Assembly (NCBI GenBank): GCA_026990815.1
Contig: JALXCS010000074.1
Span: 1 to 25,603 of the forward strand
Origin: Methylomonas sp.
GTDB lineage: Bacteria > Pseudomonadota > Gammaproteobacteria > Methylococcales > Methylomonadaceae
DNA: 25,603 bases
Direction of reading: 5' to 3'
In this document: positions 7,029 to 14,730 of the stretch, piece by piece
Layout of the letters: every line of letters begins with the position of its first letter
Position numbering within the stretch: the first letter of the stretch is position 1
The notes under the pieces: model-generated
The model's database searches: none
What the model was told of the DNA's origin: nothing
What the model saw: the letters and a program-made list of their open reading frames with translations, nothing else
Position numbers and translations under genes: made by a program

Positions 7029-7487
7029 TCAATTTACAGAAGTTTGGTAAGAATCAGAAAATTCATTGAACATGGCCATTGCGTCGGGAAGGTTTTCCTG
7101 GTTTTCCAGAGCAAAAGAATCGACCCCGACACGAGATAGATAATAGATTTGGTCAAGCATAAATTCGCCAACAGCCCGAATTTCACCCTCATAATTAAAT
7201 TGGGTCCTTAGTATTTTTGCAAGTGAAAAGCCACGACCATCAGTAAAAACTGGAAAGTTGATTTCTATCAACTGGACATTTTTTATTGATACAGGAACTG
7301 ATTCAACGGAATCAGTAGGATTTAGTCTTATTCCTAATTTTCCAGGATATTTTTTTAGAATCTCCTGTTCTTGGAGCCAACGCCGAAGGGAAACAGTGAT
7401 GTTAATCGGTTCATCAGGTAGTTCGGCATCGTCTGGAAGGAACTTCCAGGTATTATCGGTTAGTTGCTGGTCTTTAAGGATTTGCAT
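7029..7487 (-). CDS. DUF934 family protein linked to sulfite reductase
   Basis: A 152-residue protein of the DUF934 family, which in many proteobacteria is encoded next to the sulfite reductase hemoprotein and is annotated as probably involved in sulfite reduction. Its biochemical role is not established. Visible blocks include VSLRRWLQE, GIRLNPTDSV, IEINFPVFTDGRGFSLAKILR and GEFMLDQIYYLSRVGVDSFAL, all typical of the family. The chosen ATG at 7487 has a strong GGGAG Shine-Dalgarno 7-8 nt upstream, whereas an upstream GTG reading (7517) would extend the protein into an unconserved leader. The gene overlaps the 3' end of cysI by 14 nt, showing translational coupling. Confidence 0.85.
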   Translation of the reverse strand: MQILKDQQLTDNTWKFLPDDAELPDEPINITVSLRRWLQEQEILKKYPGKLGIRLNPTDSVESVPVSIKNVQLIEINFPVFTDGRGFSLAKILRTQFNYEGEIRAVGEFMLDQIYYLSRVGVDSFALENQENLPDAMAMFNEFSDSYQTSVN

Positions 7488-9126
7488 AAACTTTCTCCCT
7501 GAAAGGTGTGATACCAATTCGTTTTACAGTATTTAAAAATGGTTCTTCTTGGTGACGATGTTGTATATAAACGTCAAGAATTGTCTTCACTGCTGTAACT
7601 ACTTTTTCTTTTGCAACGGCAGGCCCGAGCCGATCTCCTATTGACGCATCATTTTCTGATGAGCCGCCAAGTGTAATTTGATACCATTCAACGCCCTTTT
7701 TATCGACTCCCAAAATACCGATATTTCCCACGCTTTGATGTGCACATCCGTTCATGCAGCCAGATATATTGATTTTTATTTCTCCCAGGTCATGAACATA
7801 GTCCAGGTTGTCAAACGTATCATTAATCTGTTTTGCGATACCTATTGAGCCGGCATTAGCTAGGCTACAAAAATCCAGTCCAGGACAACAGATCATATCG
7901 GTGATAGTGCCAATATTAGGTGTGGTCAGCTTAAGCGCTTTCATTTTTTGCCACAAAGTAAATAAATTACTTTTTTCAACATCGGCAAATACCAGGTTTT
8001 GTCGATGAGTGGTACGGATTTCACCAAAACTATAGTCATCAGCGAGGTTTGCAATGGCATCAAGTTGTTGATGGGTGACATCGCCAGGTGGACTGTCCGG
8101 TGCTTTTAGGGAGGCAAAAACAGCACGATATCCATCAATTTTGTGGTCGGTAGTGTTGAATTTTAGCCATGTCGCGAATTCACTGTTTTTGGATAAGGCG
8201 GCATCAAGGCTGGAATCTTGATTTGCAACGGCATTATAAGGGTGGGGGGCAAAATGTGTCTTCATGCTTTCATAACGGCTTAAGCTTACTTCCATTCCGT
8301 GCTTGATTTTTTCCCACTCGGCATTAACCATTTCTGTGAATTTTTCAACACCGGTTTCTTTAACTAGAATTTTTATTCGAGCTTTGTATTTATTGTCACG
8401 GCGGCCATAAAGATTGTAGATGCGGAGAATTGCTTCTAGGTAAGAGAGTAAGTGCTGCTTTTCTAAGTACGGTTTAATAACTTGGCCAATGATCGGTGTT
8501 CGGCCCAGACCTCCACCTGCAAGTATTTTAAAACCGATTTGACCGGAATCATTTTGTACAAGATGAACGCCAATATCATGGAATTGAGTCGCTGCCCGAT
8601 CAGTTTTAGACGCACTGACTGCAATTTTAAATTTCCGGGGCAGGTAAGCAAATTCAGGATGGAAGGTTGACCACTGTCGAATGATTTCACAGTATGGTCT
8701 TGGGTCTTCAAGTTCGTCAGGAGCAACACCAGCCAGGTGATCTGAAGTGGTGTTTCTAAGACAATTGCCACTGGTTTGAATGGCGTGCATTTGGACGCTG
8801 GCTAGTTCTTCTAGAATATCGGGCACAGCCTCAAGTTTTGGCCAATTGTATTGAACATTTTGACGAGTTGAAAAATGACAATAACCTTTGTCATATTTTC
8901 GTGCAATTTCAGCGAGTTTTCTGACTTGTTTGGAGTTCAAAAGCCCGTATGGGATGGCGACTCTCAGCATTGGTGCATGGGTTTGGATATACAATCCATT
9001 CATCAACCTCAGAGTGCGAAATTGATCTTCGGTTAATTCACCCTTGAGAAAACGTTCGGTTTGTCTTCGAAATTGAGCTACTCTTTCATTAATAAGGGTT
9101 TGATCTTTGTCGTTGTACTGATACAT
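7474..9126 (-). CDS. cysI: Sulfite reductase hemoprotein (nitrite/sulfite reductase family)
   Basis: This enzyme carries siroheme and a [4Fe-4S] cluster and reduces sulfite to sulfide with six electrons for cysteine synthesis. The 550-residue protein has the two-fold ferredoxin-like and 4Fe-4S/siroheme domain repeat. The cluster ligands are clear: C414-X5-C420 in CPGLDFCSLAN and C457-X3-C461 in NISGCMNGCAH. HFSTRQNVQYNW and TSGNCLRNTTSDHLAGV are further family blocks. No CysJ flavoprotein gene is adjacent, so the electron donor may be ferredoxin or an unlinked flavoprotein. Nitrite as substrate cannot be excluded from sequence, but the DUF934 partner favours sulfite. ATG 9126 has no strong Shine-Dalgarno. 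It is divergent from nhaD over 161 bp. Confidence 0.92.
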   Translation of the reverse strand: MYQYNDKDQTLINERVAQFRRQTERFLKGELTEDQFRTLRLMNGLYIQTHAPMLRVAIPYGLLNSKQVRKLAEIARKYDKGYCHFSTRQNVQYNWPKLEAVPDILEELASVQMHAIQTSGNCLRNTTSDHLAGVAPDELEDPRPYCEIIRQWSTFHPEFAYLPRKFKIAVSASKTDRAATQFHDIGVHLVQNDSGQIGFKILAGGGLGRTPIIGQVIKPYLEKQHLLSYLEAILRIYNLYGRRDNKYKARIKILVKETGVEKFTEMVNAEWEKIKHGMEVSLSRYESMKTHFAPHPYNAVANQDSSLDAALSKNSEFATWLKFNTTDHKIDGYRAVFASLKAPDSPPGDVTHQQLDAIANLADDYSFGEIRTTHRQNLVFADVEKSNLFTLWQKMKALKLTTPNIGTITDMICCPGLDFCSLANAGSIGIAKQINDTFDNLDYVHDLGEIKINISGCMNGCAHQSVGNIGILGVDKKGVEWYQITLGGSSENDASIGDRLGPAVAKEKVVTAVKTILDVYIQHRHQEEPFLNTVKRIGITPFREKVYANP

Positions 9127-9287
9127 TCGTTTGTGTTGTTAGAAACAGTTTGCTATGAAAAACAGATAGCCATTGATGATAAACGCTAATTGATTAAATG
9201 ACAAAGATAATTGTTAAATGTTAATATTGGCCAGTTAAATTCTTGATAACTATAATTGTTAATTTTTTGAGTACGAGGAGGGTCGTT

Positions 9288-10652
9288 TTGTTGCGCTTAT
9301 TATTAATTTTTGCTGGGGTACTGTTTTTACCACAGTTGGCGTTGGCTTCTACAGATGTGGCTAATTTGGGTTTAACAGGGACTGAACGAGGAATATACAC
9401 GGTTCTGTTATTTGTTATTGCGTACGGCTTCGTGATGGCAGAAGAATTTACAGGCTTGAGGAAATCTAAGCCGGTAATTCTTGTTGCTGGTATTATTTGG
9501 GCCCATGCTTCATATTTGGCAAATCAGGCTGGTGTCCCTAATGAAGACCTGCATGCGATATTTGAGTTCAATTTAAAAGAATATGCGGAGTTAATGCTGT
9601 TTTTGCTGGTGGCGATGACGTACATCAATGCCATGGCAGAGCGCAATGTCTTTGAGGCTTTAAGGTCATGGATGATCCGGCGACAATTTGGATATAAAAA
9701 ATTGTTTTGGATTACTGGCTGGATTACTTTTTTTCTTTCAGCTGTTGCTGATAATTTAACTTCAGCCTTGTTGGTTGGAGCAGTTGTTTTGGCGGTTGGT
9801 AAAGATAATGAAAAATTTATTTCGATTGGCTTTGTCAATCTGGTTATAGCGGCGAATGCAGGAGGGGCGTTTAGTCCGTTTGGCGATATTACGACCCTGA
9901 TGGTGTGGCAGGCCGGCTATGTTGAATTTTTTGACTTTTTTAAATTGTTTATTCCCTCTGTAGCGAATTATGTAGTGCCCGCGGCTATTATGTATATGGC
10001 TGTACCAGATGAGCAGCCAGAAGCATCAAATGAGGCGGCAGTAGAAATGAAGCCAGGAGCTATACAAGTTTGTGGGTTATTCGCTTTGACTATTGTTCTG
10101 GCAGTGTTTTTTAAGCAGGGTTTGCATCTGGCGCCATTTATGGGGATGATGACCGGGTTAGGAATATTGATGGTATATGGATTTAGAATTAAAGTGTTGT
10201 ATGGTTCTGGAGAAGATGATGACTTTGATATTTTCAAAAAAGTCAGAGATGCTGAATGGGATACCTTGTTTTTCTTTTATGGTGTTGTTTTTGCTGTCGG
10301 AGGGCTGGGGTATATAGGCTATCTGGAACTACTTTCAAGTGCCATGTATGATGGCTTGGGGCAGACTCCTGCAAATATTTTGGTTGGTGTCATTTCGGCT
10401 ATTGTCGATAATATTCCAGTGATGTTCGCAGTATTGAGTATGGATCTTAATATGGATTTGTATCAATGGCTGTTGGTAACTCTGACTGCTGGCGTGGGTG
10501 GTTCCATGTTGTCAGTCGGATCTGCTGCTGGGGTTGCATTGATGGGGCAATCCAATCATAAATATACTTTCTTTAGCCATTTAAAGTGGACGCCAGTGAT
10601 TGCTGCAGGATATGCGGTAAGTATTTTTGTTCACTATCTGGTTAACGGTTAA
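9288..10652 (+). CDS. nhaD: Na+/H+ antiporter NhaD
   Basis: NhaD exports sodium in exchange for protons across the inner membrane and is common in marine, halophilic and alkaliphilic bacteria. The protein has about a dozen hydrophobic segments and conserved family stretches such as AVADNLTSALLVGAVVLAVG, NAGGAFSPFGDITTLM, AEWDTLFFFYGVVFAVGGL, SAIVDNIPVMFAVLSM and GGSMLSVGSAAGVA. A strong Shine-Dalgarno GAGGAGG (9275-9281) is 6 nt before TTG 9288, so I take this as the start (454 residues). TTG 9243 would give 469. From TTG 9288 the N terminus is a signal-like LRLLLIFAGVLFLPQLALAS, with a plausible cleavage after ALA. It is divergent from cysI. Confidence 0.93.
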   Translation: MLRLLLIFAGVLFLPQLALASTDVANLGLTGTERGIYTVLLFVIAYGFVMAEEFTGLRKSKPVILVAGIIWAHASYLANQAGVPNEDLHAIFEFNLKEYAELMLFLLVAMTYINAMAERNVFEALRSWMIRRQFGYKKLFWITGWITFFLSAVADNLTSALLVGAVVLAVGKDNEKFISIGFVNLVIAANAGGAFSPFGDITTLMVWQAGYVEFFDFFKLFIPSVANYVVPAAIMYMAVPDEQPEASNEAAVEMKPGAIQVCGLFALTIVLAVFFKQGLHLAPFMGMMTGLGILMVYGFRIKVLYGSGEDDDFDIFKKVRDAEWDTLFFFYGVVFAVGGLGYIGYLELLSSAMYDGLGQTPANILVGVISAIVDNIPVMFAVLSMDLNMDLYQWLLVTLTAGVGGSMLSVGSAAGVALMGQSNHKYTFFSHLKWTPVIAAGYAVSIFVHYLVNG

Positions 10653-10668
10653 CTATCTTGCTGCTTCT

Positions 10669-10690
10669 TCTTGATTTTTCAAGAGATTCT
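10669..10690 (+). terminator. Weak hairpin after nhaD
   Basis: TCTTGA (10669-10674) and TCAAGA (10679-10684) form a 6-bp stem with a TTTT loop, 17 nt after the nhaD stop. The stem is AT-rich and the following sequence is only modestly T-rich, so termination here is uncertain. The rest of the 219-bp gap to ampG shows no gene or clear signal. Confidence 0.3.
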
Positions 10691-10871
10691 TTGCTAGGAG
10701 ACTATCGGGTTATGGGAGCGTTGCGAGAAAAGTGGGAAAACGAGTGCAGTTGTTTGGTGTTGTGATGCGAATAGTGGGGCCACGCAACAAAAAAGATCAG
10801 AAAAATGCGCCGATTTTCCATTGTCGCAGTAGAATTATCCATAATCTGGCATTCTCCTAGCTGCTAGTATT

Positions 10872-12224
10872 ATGGCGACTCTACAGAGTTGGCGTGCAGC
10901 TTTCTCAATTTATACCCAGCCTCGAGTGTTGGGTATGATTTTTCTTGGCTTCTCTGCAGGCCTACCTTTTCTTCTAGTGTTTTCAACGCTTTCAGCCTGG
11001 CTGAGAGATGAGGGGGTTGAGCTCTCTGTCATTGGTTTTTTTAGCTGGGTGGGCGTTACTTATTCCATCAAAATTTTTTGGGCGCCAATTGTTGATCGTT
11101 TGCCTTTACCGGTCTTTACTCGGTTATTGGGGAAGAGACGTAGCTGGATGTTAGTGGCTCAGCTTGGTATCGCGGCAGGCTTGATCGGGATGAGTGCTTC
11201 TGATACACAGAGTCAAATAGAGCAGATTGCTTTGTTTGCGGTGTGGGTAGCTTTTTGTTCGTCCACGCAGGATATTGTCGTAGATGCATACAGAATTGAG
11301 GCTGTAATTACTGAGTTACAAGGCGCAATGGCTGCAACTTATGTATTTGGTTATCGCTTGGCTTTACTGGTTGCTGGTGCTGGCGCTTTCTACATTGCTG
11401 AATATTTTAGCTGGGAAAGTGCTTATATGGTAATGGCTGCCTTGATGTTGATTGGTGTTATTACGACACTGATTATTAATGAGCCAGAACATAAAATAGA
11501 TAGAACGGTTTTTGAGTTGGAAGCTCAGGTTGAAATTGCCTTGGGCGTGGAAAAAAAACAAAGCACTTTGCAGCGTTTTATTGCTTGGTTTTCTGATGCG
11601 ATTATTAGTCCTTTTATTGAGTTTTTTTCCCGTAATGGCAAGTCAGGTTTCATTATTTTATTATTGATCGCAGTTTATAGAATGAGCGATATCACTATGG
11701 GTGTTATGGCTAACCCATTCTATTTGGATTTAGGATATAGCAAGGCCGAAATAGCGGAAGTTAGTAAAGTTTTTGGTTTTTTTATGACAATTATTGGTGC
11801 ATCTGTTGGCGGAGTCATGGTGGTTCGATATGGAATTATGAAGCCGCTGTTGTTAGGAGCAGTGCTGGTTGCTGTTACAAATTTGTTGTTTGCGCTGATG
11901 GCACATGCCGAACCAGATCTGATGCTATTGGCAGGTGTGATCAGTGCTGATAATTTGAGTGGAGGGATTGCAACTTCTGTTTTCATTGCCTATTTATCAA
12001 GTTTGACCAATAGCGCCTATACGGCGACCCAGTATGCCTTGTTTAGTTCATTAATGACTCTGCCAGCAAAATTGTTGGGTGGCTTCTCAGGCATTATTGT
12101 TGACGCTTTTGGTTATAGAGCATTCTTTTCTTACGCAGCATTTGTCGGTTTGCCAGCAATTATTTTGGTTTTGATCATAATGCGCAGAAAGGGCGAATTT
12201 ATAGTGGATAATCGTAATCCATAA
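10872..12224 (+). CDS. ampG: AmpG-like muropeptide MFS permease
   Basis: AmpG imports GlcNAc-1,6-anhydro-MurNAc peptides from the periplasm for peptidoglycan recycling. The 450-residue protein is a multi-helix major facilitator. Its N-terminal block reads FLGFSAGLPFLLVFSTLSAWLRDEGV, then SWVGVTYSIKIFWAPIVDRLPLP, LGKRRSWM, the AmpG hallmark STQDIVVDAYRIE and ATYVFGYRLALLVAGAGAFYIA. A longer cytoplasmic stretch near 215-250 divides the halves, and the C half contains YRMSDITMGVMANPFYLDLGYSKAEIA. Length is slightly short of E. coli AmpG (491). The ATG has no strong Shine-Dalgarno. The last 26 nt overlap the convergent xth gene. Confidence 0.9.
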   Translation: MATLQSWRAAFSIYTQPRVLGMIFLGFSAGLPFLLVFSTLSAWLRDEGVELSVIGFFSWVGVTYSIKIFWAPIVDRLPLPVFTRLLGKRRSWMLVAQLGIAAGLIGMSASDTQSQIEQIALFAVWVAFCSSTQDIVVDAYRIEAVITELQGAMAATYVFGYRLALLVAGAGAFYIAEYFSWESAYMVMAALMLIGVITTLIINEPEHKIDRTVFELEAQVEIALGVEKKQSTLQRFIAWFSDAIISPFIEFFSRNGKSGFIILLLIAVYRMSDITMGVMANPFYLDLGYSKAEIAEVSKVFGFFMTIIGASVGGVMVVRYGIMKPLLLGAVLVAVTNLLFALMAHAEPDLMLLAGVISADNLSGGIATSVFIAYLSSLTNSAYTATQYALFSSLMTLPAKLLGGFSGIIVDAFGYRAFFSYAAFVGLPAIILVLIIMRRKGEFIVDNRNP

Positions 12225-12972
12225 TCAAAGGGGCATGGTCGGAAAAACGGGTATCTTTGTATATGGACGCTGAGCGGGTTATTGATTTCAGATTGGGGCT
12301 AAGTATTTGATAGTCAATACGCCACCCCACATTTTTAGCCCATGCCTGGCCGCGGTTTGACCACCAGGTGTATTGTTCCGGTTCTTGGTTAACTTCTCTA
12401 AACGCGTCGATCCAATGTTCTTCGTAGAAAAGTTTGTCTAACCAGGCGCGTTCTTCTGGTAAAAAACCTGAATTTTTTTGATTGCTACGCCAATTTTTTA
12501 AATCAATTTCTTTGTGGGCAATATTCCAGTCACCGCAGATGAAATAATCACGACCGCTTTTTCCAAGTTGCTGTAAGTAAGGCATAAATCGATCAAGAAA
12601 CTTGAATTTGATTGCTTGCCGTTGTTCGCTTGAAGAACCGGAGGGAAGATATATGGAGACAACACTTAAATTTCCTAGCTGGGCTTCAATATAACGCCCT
12701 TCGGCATCGATATCATCCCAGCCAATGCCTTTTAAGATGGTCTCAGGTTTGTGCTTGCAATAGATGGCAACCCCACTGTAACCTTTTTTTTGAGCGTCAT
12801 GATAATAACAGTGGAAGCCTTCAGGACAGAAAATAGCATTATCGAGCTGGTGTTCCTGGGCTTTAGTTTCCTGAATGCAAACGAAGTCTGCATTTTGTTC
12901 AGGTAGCCAGTTAAAAAAACCTTTTCGTTCTGCTGACCGGATGCCATTGGCATTTAGAGTGATTATGCGCAT
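12199..12972 (-). CDS. xth: Exodeoxyribonuclease III (ExoIII/AP endonuclease family)
   Basis: The enzyme incises DNA 5' to abasic sites and has 3' exonuclease and phosphatase activity in base-excision repair. The 257-residue protein begins MRIITLNANGIRSAERKGFF. The metal/catalytic residues of the exonuclease-endonuclease-phosphatase fold are visible: N8, E35 in CIQETKAQE, the GDWNIAHKEIDLKN block with Asp and Asn, W206-region WWSNRGQAWAKNVGWRIDY, and the terminal SDHAPL with D245-H246. Length is typical. The 3' end overlaps the 3' end of ampG by 26 nt in a tail-to-tail arrangement. The upstream 96 bp is shared with the divergent rpmE gene. No strong Shine-Dalgarno is visible. Confidence 0.94.
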   Translation of the reverse strand: MRIITLNANGIRSAERKGFFNWLPEQNADFVCIQETKAQEHQLDNAIFCPEGFHCYYHDAQKKGYSGVAIYCKHKPETILKGIGWDDIDAEGRYIEAQLGNLSVVSIYLPSGSSSEQRQAIKFKFLDRFMPYLQQLGKSGRDYFICGDWNIAHKEIDLKNWRSNQKNSGFLPEERAWLDKLFYEEHWIDAFREVNQEPEQYTWWSNRGQAWAKNVGWRIDYQILSPNLKSITRSASIYKDTRFSDHAPLIMDYDYPL

Positions 12973-12988
12973 AAATTATAATATTAGC

Positions 12989-13018
12989 TTGCAGGCTTTA
13001 AACAAAATGGCCTATTAT
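12989..13018 (+). promoter_or_regulatory. Putative rpmE promoter
   Basis: TTGCAG (12989-12994) and TATTAT (13013-13018) are separated by 18 bp, about 50 bp upstream of the rpmE ATG, inside the short gap divergent from xth. The -10 is near-consensus; the -35 matches 4 of 6. Confidence 0.4.
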
Positions 13019-13068
13019 ATACAGTTCTCTTTTATGTGTGTAACCCTTGTGGGTAATGTGGAAATATT

Positions 13069-13269
13069 ATGAAACCAGAAATTCATCCTGAATATAAACA
13101 AATTACTGTGGCTTGCGGTTGTGGAAACAAATTCGAAACCGGGTCTACTTTATGCAAAGATTTGCATATCGAAGTTTGTTCTTCTTGCCATCCATTCTAC
13201 ACTGGTAAACAGCGTGTTGTAGATACTGCAGGACGTGTTGATAAATTCCGTAAGAGATTTGGTAAATAG
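13069..13269 (+). CDS. rpmE: 50S ribosomal protein L31, zinc-binding (C+) type
   Basis: L31 bridges the two ribosomal subunits on the central protuberance side. The 66-residue protein keeps all four zinc-ribbon cysteines, C16-X-C18 and C37-X2-C40 (ACGCGN and EVCSSCHPFYTGKQR), so it is the zinc-containing form rather than the C- paralogue used under zinc starvation. MKPEIHPEY at the start and DKFRKRFGK at the end are standard. Length is normal. It is preceded by a probable promoter and followed after 62 nt by gltA on the same strand. Confidence 0.97.
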   Translation: MKPEIHPEYKQITVACGCGNKFETGSTLCKDLHIEVCSSCHPFYTGKQRVVDTAGRVDKFRKRFGK

Positions 13270-13331
13270 TCTTTGTGGGCGCTTTACTTTCAGTGTATAG
13301 TCGCTAATTATCTGCATTTTGGGCTATATCA

Positions 13332-14645
13332 ATGGAAAAAGAAACGGTAACGATTAAAGTTAACTCAACCGGGAAACAAGCGGAATTTCCTTTGCTTAAA
13401 GGAACGCATGGTAATCCGGCAGTTGAAATAAGCGCTCTGAATAAAGAACTTGGGATTTTTACCTATGATCCGGGTTTTATGGCGACTGCTAGCTGTAAAA
13501 GTGCAATTACCTATATTGATGGTGAAAATGGTATATTGCTTTATCGGGGCTACCCTATTGACCAGTTAGCGAAAAACAGTTCATTTCTTGAAGTCGCTTA
13601 TCTTTTGATAAATGGCGAATTACCTTCCCGTTGGGAACTTGATGCATTTATCAATGAAATTAATCAACATGCAATGCTGCATGAAGCCCTAAGAGGTTTT
13701 TTTGATGGATTTCATTATGATGCTCATCCAATGGCAATGATGGTAGGCGTGGTCGGATCGTTATCTGCTTTTTATCATAGCGAACTGGACATGAATGATC
13801 CTGAACATCGTCGTATTTCGGCAATGCGAATGTTGGCAAAAATTCCAACAATAGCCGCGGCAAGTTATCGACATTCAGTGGGTTGGCCTTATGTTTATCC
13901 ACGCCAGGACCTGGAATATTGCGAAAACTTTCTAAACATGATGTTTTCCTTGCCTTCACAAAAATATATTGACGAGGCGCATTATATTGATCCTGTGGCT
14001 GTCAAGGCATTAAATTTACTTTTTATTTTGCATGCAGATCATGAACAAAATGCAAGTACATCGACTGTCAGACTTGCCAGCAGTACTGGTGCAAACCCTT
14101 ATGCCTGTATTGCTGCAGGAATTTCTGCTTTGTGGGGACCTGCACACGGGGGGGCAAATGAAGCGGTACTCAGCATGCTTGATAAGATTGGCAGTGCCGA
14201 AAATATTCCAAAATTCATTGCAAAAGCAAAAGATAAAAATGACCCTTTTAGGTTAATGGGGTTTGGTCATCGGGTATACAAGAATTTCGACCCAAGGGCG
14301 ACAATTATCAGGGAAACTTGTCATGAAATTCTGGAAAAATTTTCTTCTGAAGATGAGCCGCTTTTTGAATTAGCGCTGGCTCTTGAAGAATTCGCTTTGA
14401 AAGATGAATATTTCATTGAAAAGAAACTTTATCCCAATGTTGATTTTTATTCGGGAATTATTTACAAAGCCTTAAAAATTCCGGTTGACATGTTTACTGT
14501 GATGTTTGTTATTGCTAGAACTGCCGGCTGGGTATCGCATTGGTTGGAAATGATGGCAGAACCAACTCATCGGATTGGGCGGCCTAGACAAATTTATACT
14601 GGCTTGTCTGCTCGTGACTATGTAGAAATAGCTGAGAGAAAATGA
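13332..14645 (+). CDS. gltA: Citrate synthase
   Basis: Condenses oxaloacetate and acetyl-CoA to citrate at the entry of the TCA cycle. The 437-residue protein is the hexameric type II form common in Gram-negative bacteria. The catalytic triad is intact: H272 in LWGPAHGGANEAV, H313 in MGFGHRVYKNFDPRA and D371 in PNVDFYSG. FTYDPGFMATASCKSAITYIDG and YRGYPIDQLA are N-terminal family blocks, and the substrate Arg region RIGRPRQIYTG closes the protein. Length matches E. coli GltA (427). The ATG at 13332 fits the family N terminus, though the Shine-Dalgarno is weak. A GC-rich hairpin terminator follows. Confidence 0.97.
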   Translation: MEKETVTIKVNSTGKQAEFPLLKGTHGNPAVEISALNKELGIFTYDPGFMATASCKSAITYIDGENGILLYRGYPIDQLAKNSSFLEVAYLLINGELPSRWELDAFINEINQHAMLHEALRGFFDGFHYDAHPMAMMVGVVGSLSAFYHSELDMNDPEHRRISAMRMLAKIPTIAAASYRHSVGWPYVYPRQDLEYCENFLNMMFSLPSQKYIDEAHYIDPVAVKALNLLFILHADHEQNASTSTVRLASSTGANPYACIAAGISALWGPAHGGANEAVLSMLDKIGSAENIPKFIAKAKDKNDPFRLMGFGHRVYKNFDPRATIIRETCHEILEKFSSEDEPLFELALALEEFALKDEYFIEKKLYPNVDFYSGIIYKALKIPVDMFTVMFVIARTAGWVSHWLEMMAEPTHRIGRPRQIYTGLSARDYVEIAERK

Positions 14646-14658
14646 TGAATTTTGGTTT

Positions 14659-14702
14659 TTGGGGTTGGGCATAGGATTTCCCACCCCCAATTGCCTTTTT
14701 CA
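14659..14702 (+). terminator. Rho-independent terminator after gltA
   Basis: TTGGGGTTGGG (14659-14669) pairs with CCCACCCCCAA (14680-14690) with a single mismatch (10 of 11 pairs) and a 10-nt loop, then TTGCCTTTTTCATT. It begins 13 nt after the gltA stop, between gltA and the convergent PBP1A gene. Confidence 0.82.
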
Positions 14703-14730
14703 TTAGTTACCTAGGTTACTCAGTTACCGA

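Noticed and set aside
6898..7050. A 50-codon plus-strand open frame after arsR with a C-Y-C segment
   Set aside because: It runs through the arsR terminator hairpin, overlaps the end of the DUF934 gene, has no good Shine-Dalgarno and resembles no family I know.
10857..10867. Short palindrome-like CTAGCTGCTAG just before ampG
   Set aside because: Only 4-bp arms and no repeat elsewhere in the window; too weak to call an operator.
12970..12980. Perfect TATAAT on the minus strand just before the xth ATG
   Set aside because: It ends only 2 nt from the start codon, so transcription from it would begin inside the gene. More likely AT-rich chance.
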